Shown: positions 56,750 to 64,000 of the stretch, piece after piece
Position numbering within the stretch: the stretch's first letter is position 1
How the letters are laid out: the number at the start of each line of letters is the position of its first letter
Translations under genes and position numbers: made by a program
The notes under the pieces: generated by a model
What the model was told of the DNA's origin: nothing
Databases searched by the model: none
The model's input: only the letters and a program-made list of their open reading frames with translations
NCBI GenBank assembly: GCA_023548195.1
Contig: JAJHZJ010000311.1
Location: forward strand, 8,038,811 to 8,102,810
Origin: Bettongia penicillata ogilbyi
Lineage: Eukaryota > Chordata > Mammalia > Diprotodontia > Potoroidae
DNA: 64,000 nt
Direction: 5' to 3'

Positions 56750-57645
56750 CAACTTGAAATGATTAGAAAGGTATTCCAGGGAGGCTTAACACTTGCGCAC
56801 AAATAATTCTACTAGCTTGCTCGAGGAAAACGAGACATACTTCAATGGATCTGTGATCTCATCAACGTAAGTACTCCCTCCAAGGGGATCATGACAAATC
56901 TGTGCCTTCTTTGTACAATTCTTGTTTATTTCCTCCCATAAATTCTCCACAGAGGATTGATCCAGTGTGCTACAGGACTTCCTTTAGGACTGTCTTTAAA
57001 AAAAGAAAAGGTTCATGCATACTAATGAACCACTTAGGTTGTCTGTTGGTAATCTTTTGCTCTTGAAACATGATTGCCTCACCACCTTTCCTGATCATTG
57101 ATTTATTTCCTAGATCATTTTCCTTTCTTTACCTTGAGTGCAAGTCAGCATTGGTCATGTCTAGTAGCCTACTTATGCCCAGCATGCACTTCTTCATTAC
57201 CTTTTGGGTCATCTGAAAATTTGATTCTTTGTGTATGGTGTTCGATCATTTAAATCCCTATAACGTCCTTGAGAGAATATTTGTTTTGTTTTGTAGAGAT
57301 GGCTTTTGGTGCCAAGGAGCAGCTTGAAATTATTTTAAGCACTCTATGCTATTCCCAATTCATTCTAGCCCACTTTTTTCTTCCGTTTTAGTTCTGGACC
57401 CAGCTTCTTGTCCTACAATGTGTATTTGAGATGTATGTACTAATAATGCACTCCCTCACAGTGAGCTCTCTATCCAGCTGTATGTCATAGCTTTTACAAC
57501 ATTCTTTATCCATTTTTTTCTGTGTAGGTTGTTATTTATACCCAACTCTTTTGAGTGGATGGGAAGCTCATTGAAGAGGGTCTGTAGCACTCTGGAGTTT
57601 GGTGCAGTCAGCACTGCGCCATCTACAAAAAAGGAATATGTGTTT
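56750..57645 (-). mobile_element. RTE-clade LINE fossil, antisense
   Basis: The reverse complement near 57470-57640 reads 'FVDGAVLTAPNSRVLQTLF', then 'NELPIHSKELGINNNL', then 'KKWIKNVVKAMTYSW'. These resemble the FADDxVLxA catalytic region and following part of an RTE-type RT. Further on, 'MKKCMLGISRLLDMTNADLH' matches the MERxMLGxS region. The 3' part (56840-57000) recurs at 62195-62350. Frames are broken and the catalytic Asp pair is degraded. Confidence 0.75.
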
Positions 57646-57914
57646 ATAAAGCAATTTCACTATTGAAATGAAAACTCAGCTACTTATCCCATCCTATTAG
57701 GATATGAAAATCTTAAACCTGTCCATCCTGTCCTTTATGTCAACCGTGTATTTGCTTTCATTCTCCATTCCCCAAATGATCATACTTTGAACCTAGGTTT
57801 CAAGGTTTAAGAAAGAAAAACGGACTAATTAAAATAAGGAGTGGGAGGAAATGACTGCATGTAAGCCCAGCAGAGAAAGACTCGGGAGCAGATTGGATCA
57901 TGAGAGTCAATGAG

Positions 57915-58085
57915 ACAGTGCAGAAAGAATATTGCTCTTAAAATCAATGAATCTGAACTTGATTCTTATCTTTTATGTCCTGTGTTACCTAGGGCAAATA
58001 ATTTCTCCTCTACGGGCTTCGTTTTCCTTAGCTGTAATATAAAGGAGTTGGCCTAGATGATGGATAAATTTGAAAACTTATGATC
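57915..58085 (+). mobile_element. MIR-type SINE, diverged
   Basis: 'gttacctagggcaaataat', 'ttttccttagctgtaatat' and 'gagttggcctagatgatgg'. Confidence 0.65.
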
Positions 58086-58149
58086 TGGTTTTTTTTTTTT
58101 TTTGGTTGTTTTGGTCTAGGCCAGAGTTTTTATCAGGGTGTGGAATTTG

Positions 58150-58320
58150 TGGTGCAGAAACTCCCTTCAGATAAGCTGGCTGACTTTTTTTCTGTAAATT
58201 TCATTGTTGCCCAGAGCACTGACAGTTAACTTGACTTGCTACATCAGTAGATAGCTAGAATGTATCAGAGGCAGGAAATGTATAAAAGTCTTCTTGACTC
58301 ATAAGACCCTCAGTCTGGCC
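58150..58320 (-). mobile_element. MIR-type SINE variant, antisense
   Basis: 'actcccttcagataagctgg', 'ttgcccagagcactgacag', 'ttgacttgctacatcagtag', 'tcttcttgactcataag'. Confidence 0.55.
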
Positions 58321-58464
58321 CCTTCATTATGTTACTTTTCCAGATAAATGTAATTTCCTGCAGTAGCATGTAATTTTAAAAAAAAGAGCCCTGGATATAG
58401 GATTAGAAGTCAAAGATACTCTGAAACAATACTATGACTCTACCTGACAACATCAGTCCACCAA

Positions 58465-58620
58465 GGATCTGTGATTTCATTGTGGGCACTTCCCTTCATC
58501 AGTATAGATCACAAACTTTCTGTATTTAGGTTATAGGGAGTTGATATGACATCTTGACCAGATTGATTCTTGGACAATAGATAATCTATCATAGTGACCC
58601 ATACATGTAGTCTTTTGAAA
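58465..58620 (-). mobile_element. SINE/LINE tail fragment, antisense
   Basis: 'aaggatctgtgatttcattg' and 'catcagtatagatcacaaac' resemble the RTE-type 3' segment at 56845 and 62195. Confidence 0.45.
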
Positions 58621-58649
58621 TCACTTAACTAAGATAAAAAACGGAGAAT

Positions 58650-58800
58650 TTTATATAGTCATGGGATCTGTGGCTCTAGAATGATATAGAAGACTTGGAA
58701 AATTCTATTGATTAGCTCTGTGACCATATTTAACTTTCTGGGGCTTCAGTTTATGTCAAATGAGGAAAATGGACTAGATTATTTCTGTCTTTCTCTAGTT
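58650..58800 (+). mobile_element. MIR-type SINE, diverged
   Basis: 'tagctctgtgaccatattt', 'gtcaaatgaggaaaatggac'. Confidence 0.5.
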
Positions 58801-59079
58801 CTATTGTCCGACTAACACTGAAAAATAAAGTTGCGGGAGATAGGTCCTATATGAAAGAAAAGGCTAAGTGATTTGGATTTATTGAGCATATTGGAAGGAT
58901 GAAGCCTTGGTAATTGTTTAACATCAATGAAAAGAATGAGTATAAGAATATTTTGTTTTTTACAAAGGGTAAACCATAATTTAACTTGAAATCAAAGAGA
59001 TTTAGATTACAAAGGAAAATTTCCTTATTGTAAAGGAAATATGATTTAGACAACTTTTTTTACAGAGACTCAGATGAAA

Positions 59080-59350
59080 TTTATTTTCAGATATTTTATT
59101 GCTAATACTGTGTACACTGTTTTCTGGGTTCTGCTCACTTCACTTTGCATCAGTTCATGTAAGTCTTTCAGGTTTTTCTAAAAGTGTCTTGCTCATCAAT
59201 TCCTATAGAACAATAATATTCCATCACAATTATATACCATGACTTGTTCAGGCATTTTACAGTTGATGGGCATCCTTTTGATTTCCAATTCTTTGCCACC
59301 ACAAAAAGAGCTGCTATACATATTTGGTACATATGAGGGCTTTTTCCTTT
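59080..59350 (-). mobile_element. L1 3' end fragment, antisense, copy 1
   Basis: 'tctgctcacttcactttgc', 'caataatattccatcac', 'tatataccatgacttgttc', 'tgatgggcatccttttg', 'ccaccacaaaaagagctgc'. This is the antisense pattern of marsupial L1-type 3' UTRs. The same segment recurs at 60560-60870. Confidence 0.7.
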
Positions 59351-59579
59351 TAATTTTTAGTCTCTAACTGACTTATGAGCTATCTAATCCCCTTGGACTT
59401 CAGTAAAATGAAAGAATTGAACTAGGCAATCTCTAATGTCCCTTCCAAATCCAAACTAGTTATTACATCCCATTTGAAAAATGTTACTATAAACATTCTT
59501 TGTATGGAATTTACTCTTTTTGACAAGACTCTATTTGTGTACTGGAAAGAAATACTTAATATATAAAAATAATTATGCC

Positions 59580-60200
59580 AGCTAGAACACAGAATCATAG
59601 ATTGCCAGAGTTGGGAAGGACCTGAACTAGAGTATCCTTGACTCTATAAGAGACAATTAGTCATCTGGCCTTTTTCTAAAGACCTCCAATGATGAAAAAT
59701 CCTCTATGTCCTGAGGCATCCCATTCCACATTTAGATAGCTCAAATTATTGACAATTTTTTTTTTCTTATATTGGGTTTGTTTTTGTCTCTTCGCAGTTT
59801 CCATTCATTTCACTAGTTCCACCCTCTGGGGCCAGTTAGAGTCAGACCAATCCTTCTTTCATGTAACAAGATATCCAATGCTTGAAGACAACTGTCATAT
59901 CCTTTCTAATTCTTTTCTGAAGAACGAACAACCTTTTTTCCTCTAACTGCTCCTCAATAAAGCATGGACTTGAGATCCTTCACCCTTCTGGATTATCCAT
60001 GTTCTCCCTAAAATAAGGTGTTCACAATAGCACACAATACCCTAGATGTGTTTGGTCTGACCATAGGAAAACACATTAGGATTATCATCTTCTTATTCCA
60101 GGACATCTTGCCTCATTTAATACAACATAAGATTGTACTAACTTTCTTCACTGATGTATTACATTGTTGACTCATACTGATTTTACATCCATAAAAGTCC
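59580..60200 (-). mobile_element. L3/CR1 LINE 3' region, antisense
   Basis: 'gagttgggaaggacctgaac', 'gaggcatcccattccac', 'caccctctggggccagtta', 'ttgaagacaactgtcatatc', 'ataccctagatgtgtttgg', 'tgttgactcatactgatttt' in antisense order. Confidence 0.8.
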
Positions 60201-60339
60201 CTAGATTTGGTATATGATAGTCTGTGGCACAATGAATAGACCATTTTTGGGTTAATGCTTTTAAATTAATAAAATAATTAATTTAATGAAATGTAAAATT
60301 GAATTGATAAAATAAAATGCCCAGGCTTACAAAGGAAAG

Positions 60340-60392
60340 CACATCCATCCATCCATCCATATATATACATATATAATACACACACATATATA
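60340..60392. repeat. ATCC and TA/CA microsatellite
   Basis: (atcc)n followed by tatata/cacaca units. Confidence 0.9.
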
Positions 60393-60499
60393 TGCCATTT
60401 GATGTAATTTATATATGTATTATCATATAAAACATAATTTCATATTCATCATGGTTGTGGAAGAAGAGATAGATCAAAAGGGAAAAAATATAAGAAAGA

Positions 60500-60870
60500 A
60501 TAAAGCAATTGAAAGAAGTATGCTTCAGTCTACATTCAGAGTCCATCAGTTCTTTATCTGGTTATGTTCAGCATTTTCCTTCGTGAGTCCTTTGTACTTG
60601 TCTTGGATCATTGTGTTGCTGAAAAGAACTGAGTCCTTCATTGTTGATAATCCCCTAGTGTTGCTGGTACAGTGTACAGTGTTTTCCTGGTTCTGTTCAT
60701 TTCACTTTTCATCTGTTTGCACAAATCTTTCCAGGCTTTTCTGAAATCTGCCTGTTTATCATGTCTTACTGAACAGTAGTACTCCAGTACATTCATATAG
60801 CACAGCTTGTTCAGCCATTTCCCAACTGATGGCATCCCCTCAATTACCAATATTTTATATGTATGTATAT
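60500..60870 (-). mobile_element. L1 3' end fragment, antisense, copy 2
   Basis: 'tgttttcctggttctgttca', 'ctttccaggcttttctgaaa', 'agtagtactccagtacattc', 'cagcttgttcagccatttc', 'atggcatcccctcaattacc'. Chance frames of 109 and 95 codons cross it. Confidence 0.7.
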
Positions 60871-60925
60871 ATTTATATGTGTGTATAAAACACATGTATA
60901 TATACACACATATATAGGCATACAC
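60855..60925. repeat. TA/CA microsatellite
   Basis: 'tatgtatgtatatat' and 'atacacacatatat' units at the end of the L1 fragment. Confidence 0.85.
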
Positions 60926-61009
60926 ATAGATTTAAAACAAATTCATAGAACTCTTTAAATTTAACCATGGATATTTTGAATCCCGTGAACCCCAGATTAA
61001 GAACCTCTA

Positions 61010-62190
61010 GACTAATGGCCATTTTAGGTTCTTTCTAGCCCCAAGTCCTATTATTAACTTAGTAGATCCTCGAAACATATCTGCTTTTATATAAAATTAT
61101 GTACTTTCTTAATGAGGATGCTATAGTAAAGATGCTAATGGAAAAACTACACTTGTGTCCTTTCAATTGGCTTCGGATCATTAGAATGCTTCTTCTTTAG
61201 AACTAACTCCTGGGAGTGTATTTAGCTCAGTTCACTAATATGGATTAGACTATGGGTGAAACTCAGTGGTGAATTGCCTTCCACTGTGCCAGATAGGCTA
61301 TCCTCATGAAATAGCTTCAAAAGCACATCCACTAAAATGAAGCTGGGGGTCACTGATCAATCAATTGTCATTTAGAGGTGAGAACATCATTTTTTAGGCA
61401 TATTAACACAAATCATGACAAGAGCTCATCACATTCTGTGCCCCAGTTCAGAGCAACTGCTTCTATCTCTTCCCAAATGGAGGAAACCCCAAACTGCTTT
61501 AAGTATCTCCTATTAATATTCAAGTACAAGAAAACTTTTCACTAAAGAAAGCCACTCTGTCCTCTGAGCCAAGGTCCCTTCTGTCATTTCAACCTAGGAA
61601 TTAAAAAACCCTGAGGAGGAAGAGTGGAAAGGAAAGATTCCTTTGTGTCTATTATGACCCTATCTAGTCTGAAGCTAATAAAGGTGTTAAAATGTCAAGC
61701 TGCAGTCAGAATTGATAAGAGAATGGCTGAATTCTTTAAGATAAAGCCTATTAAGTAAGACAGATGCCAAGTTCAATCAATCTAGAGGTCTTAAGGACCT
61801 TGGCAAATGTCCTTTTAAATATTCTAATGTTATTTTCAGTCATTGCATCATCTGGTTTTGTTTAGAGGTAAATCCTTTTGGGGTGTTATATAGTCAAGGT
61901 AGCTTTGATTTATCTACACAATTTATTATGACTTCATCCAATGCCATTAAGAACTTCCCGGGACACTAATATTTTAGAGTGAGGGAATGAATGCACACAC
62001 AAATGAAAAGTTGATTTTTTTTTAATCCTTGAGATGATATAAATAGAAACAAGTTTTAAAGTATTAAAAAGCAAGTGTATTTACATGGGCAGGTGGGTAC
62101 AGAATCCCCCTTCCAAGTTGCATGCTGGATTTTTTTTTAATGATGTTTCAACCCACTTCCAAGGATATTTTGTGAAAAAATATTTTGCTT
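61010..62190. other. Unassigned, largely repeat-free stretch
   Basis: I recognise no repeat or gene in about 1.2 kb. No open frame of interest. It is a candidate for conserved non-coding sequence. Confidence 0.35.
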
Positions 62191-62194
62191 TTAA

Positions 62195-62350
62195 TTTAGA
62201 ACATTAATGGATCTGTGATTTCATCCTTGTGGATACTTTTTCTACTGGTACAGGTCGCCACCAAACTGTGCCTTCTCATTGTGTGTGATACTTGTCTATG
62301 ATCTCCAACAAATCCTCCATAGAAGATCTACCAACCCTTCTAGGGGGGAC
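62195..62350 (-). mobile_element. RTE-type LINE 3' segment, antisense
   Basis: 'aatggatctgtgatttcatc', 'aactgtgccttctcattg' and 'tcctccatagaagatctacc' align in order with 56840-57000. Whether the homology extends right to 62640 is not clear. Confidence 0.6.
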
Positions 62351-62699
62351 AACCTCCTCTGGGTTTTGTAACATTCTGTGGGCACTATTATAGTACTCAT
62401 TGAATCTAATTCTATCCTAGTTCCTTTAAGGTAGTCACTCTTTGAAAGATGTGATCTCCAATGTCACCATGAATGAAATCTTGTGGAATTTTATAGACTG
62501 ATGCCCCACTTTGGACTATGATAAGAAGTGTATAGGTCACCAGAATAGATCTTGGAGCATAGATAGAAGGGATGCAGCATGATGCATTCTGGTTGATTGC
62601 CAAGAAGACTTGCTATTGTCAGTCTGGAAATAGTAAGGTGTTAACTGTTGCAGTAGCCCGTGCTTGAGAGGGGACAACCTTATGTCATCTATGCAGGTG

Positions 62700-62935
62700 A
62701 CTACAAATAGCTCACATTTCTATAAAATTTTAAATTTGGCAAAATGATTACTTCAAAACAATCCTGTTAGATAGGTCAATATTTTCATCCCTATTAGATT
62801 GATAAGGAAAATTGCAAATCACAGAGATTAAGTAATCTGCCCATGGTCTAGTCAGTAAATTTCTGATGTGGGATGAAAACCAAGATATTCAAACTCTGGG
62901 CCCAAGCCCTCTTTCCTCTATGCTATGATGCCTCT
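62700..62935 (-). mobile_element. MIR-type SINE, antisense
   Basis: 'atagctcacatttctataaa', 'caaaacaatcctgttagata', 'ttaagtaatctgcccatgg' and 'cctctttcctctatgctatg'. Confidence 0.75.
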
Positions 62936-62999
62936 GTGTAGCAGAATGAAGAAGATATTAGCCACCATGGCAACTAGAACTTGAAATGCAATAATTAAC

Positions 63000-63597
63000 T
63001 GAAGAGTAAGTTCTGTAATGTATAGCGTTACGATGTCAAGACTGGTACCTCTGGTGGGAGGGCCTGCTGAGCATTTTTCATCCACTTTTGGGGTCCACCT
63101 TTACCAACTCTCACCTGTGACTCCAAGAAGCTACTCCTTGGTAAAACCATGTTGGCAGATGGGCTAAACCTTGTTGAAGGTAACTCACAGGCCTCAGATC
63201 TATTGGTGAGGTAGGGGGATGCCTACCCCAAACATGTGAAGATTTCCTCCCAGTGGAATGGGGGAAGATGAGAACAATTTGTTCCAATGCCCACAAAGGC
63301 AGTGGCAGAAGTGGGTGCTGTGGAAAGCTTAGAACTTGGTTAGACATCAGAGACATTGAGGTCATCCAATACCTGCCAGTCACCACTAGCATCTTGAGTT
63401 TTGCCTTGCCACTGGATTCTGATGACTCTGGAAGAGAGAGTGAGGCTGATGACTTTGTGCAATTCTGTCTTGCTTAAATCCAATGGACACGAAAGTCAAG
63501 ATATCACCCCACGATGTCGTTGGTCCTCTTTGAAAGTGAAGGACAAAAAACATGATGTCAATGTCAACGTAAGTCTACCACCTGAATAAAGGGGAAC
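63000..63597 (+). mobile_element. Composite marsupial repeat with LINE-type 3' end
   Basis: The order is 'gtatagcgttacgatgtcaa', 'cacctgtgactccaagaagc', 'acatgtgaagatttcctccc', 'gactctggaagagagagtg' and the end 'cgttggtcctctttgaaagt' with 'gaaggacaaaa'. This is a dispersed marsupial repeat I recognise as a pattern but cannot name. A sense frame (63253-63477) translates part of it and is not a host gene. Its terminal 'ggtcctctttgaaa..gaaggac' is the reverse complement of the remnant at 50556-50600. Confidence 0.6.
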
Positions 63598-63689
63598 AAG
63601 AAGTAAGCCAGTTCATATTTTCTCAATGTTTCTTTCCAGGTACCATTATCTTATTTGTTTTATCTTATCTGTTCTCTCTTTATTTTTTA

Positions 63690-63862
63690 TTGAATCTCCC
63701 TTCTTATCTACCAACCCAATGTTTTGGGTAATAGCTCACTGAGGATTAGAACATGAGATTCAGAGCTATATATGACTGTCCTGCTTTTTTATATTTGTAT
63801 CTTTAGTACTTAATGTAGGGCCTACCCACATAGTAAGCACTTAATAGATACTTTTTCATTAA
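63690..63862 (+). mobile_element. L2 LINE 3' tail
   Basis: 'tagtacttaatgtagggcc' and 'tagtaagcacttaatagata'. Confidence 0.65.
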
Positions 63863-63865
63863 TGT

Positions 63866-64000
63866 CTGGGGTCAGGAAGATCTCAGTTCAAATCAAGTCT
63901 CATGTACGTATTAGCTATGTGGCTTTGTGCAAATCGCTTAACTACAGCCTGTCTCAGTTTCTTCAACTATAAAATAGCAATTAATCAAAGCCACTGCCTC
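63866..64000 (+). mobile_element. MIR-type SINE, cut by the window edge
   Basis: 'ctggggtcaggaagatctca', 'gctatgtggctttgtgc', 'cagtttcttcaactataaaa'. It continues beyond the window. Confidence 0.85.

Larger units (their letters stand above)
60240..61005. mobile_element. hAT miniature element (second family), split copy 3
   Basis: The left part (about 60240-60340) has 'gcttttaaattaataaaat' and 'aggcttacaaaggaaag'. The right part (60930-61005) has 'aaattcatagaactc' and ends 'cagattaagaacctctag'. Together they match copies at 33224 and 49223. Between them lie a microsatellite and an antisense L1 3' end that must be later insertions. Confidence 0.65.

Noticed and set aside
63253..63477. 74-codon acidic frame as a host gene
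   Set aside because: It is part of a dispersed marsupial repeat that I recognise elsewhere as a pattern.

Overview
The window reads as non-coding DNA from a marsupial (metatherian) nuclear genome. The evidence is its repeat content. It carries many copies of tRNA/MIR-derived SINEs with the phrase 'agacctgagttcaaatcc'. Several of these SINEs carry an RTE-type tail. There are fossils of RTE, L3/CR1, L2 and mariner elements. There are L1/HAL1-type 3' ends with a marsupial-style tail, and hAT miniature elements. Base composition is AT-leaning, CpG is sparse and I see no CpG island. I found no protein-coding gene, rRNA gene, functional tRNA gene or CRISPR array, and no bacterial-style operon. All long open frames are either low-complexity microsatellite translations or scattered frames of 60-160 codons, which is what chance gives in 64 kb. 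The window is best described as intergenic or deep-intronic sequence.

Layout. 0-9 kb: an L2 tail, an unnamed ancient dispersed repeat, MIR-type SINEs, a CA/TA microsatellite, a 33-bp inverted repeat with a 356-bp spacer, and a SINE nested in a SINE. 9-17 kb: mostly unassigned unique-looking DNA with two CT-rich microsatellites. 17-20 kb: a mariner transposase fossil (minus strand) split by a SINE, followed by an L3/CR1 3' end split twice, once by a 193-bp retroposed insert with 17-bp target duplications. 20-28 kb: a long CT-rich tract, an L1/HAL1 3' end, and a palindromic hAT element inserted into a SINE. 28.7-31.3 kb: a complete HAL1 (half-L1) retrotransposon with 5' UTR, broken ORF1, 3' UTR and 16-bp target duplications. 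31.3-33.7 kb: an L3/CR1 fossil with reverse-transcriptase relics, a hAT miniature element and a G-quadruplex-capable stretch. 34-41 kb: L3 and SINE copies and large microsatellites, including a 194-bp uninterrupted polypyrimidine tract. 41-48 kb: an L2 interrupted by a second palindromic hAT, a direct duplication about 2 kb apart, and LINE and SINE fossils. 48-56 kb: L3 antisense, a hAT with clear 8-bp duplications, an AT-rich microsatellite field, an RTE reverse-transcriptase fossil, and a SINE between two 47-bp direct repeats. 56-64 kb: a second RTE fossil (minus strand), L1 3' UTR antisense pieces, a split hAT, and a composite repeat at the right edge.

The elements give a relative chronology by nesting: L3, MIR-type SINEs and mariner are oldest; RTE-tailed SINEs, hAT miniature elements and HAL1 are younger. 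No new biological system is evident. The observations most worth checking are the complete HAL1, the datable nested insertions, the unnamed 193-bp retroposon, the duplicated segment at 42.4/44.3 kb, the inverted repeat at 5.5/5.9 kb, and two or three repeat-free stretches that might be conserved non-coding elements. Family names come from recognition of sequence patterns, not from database searches.
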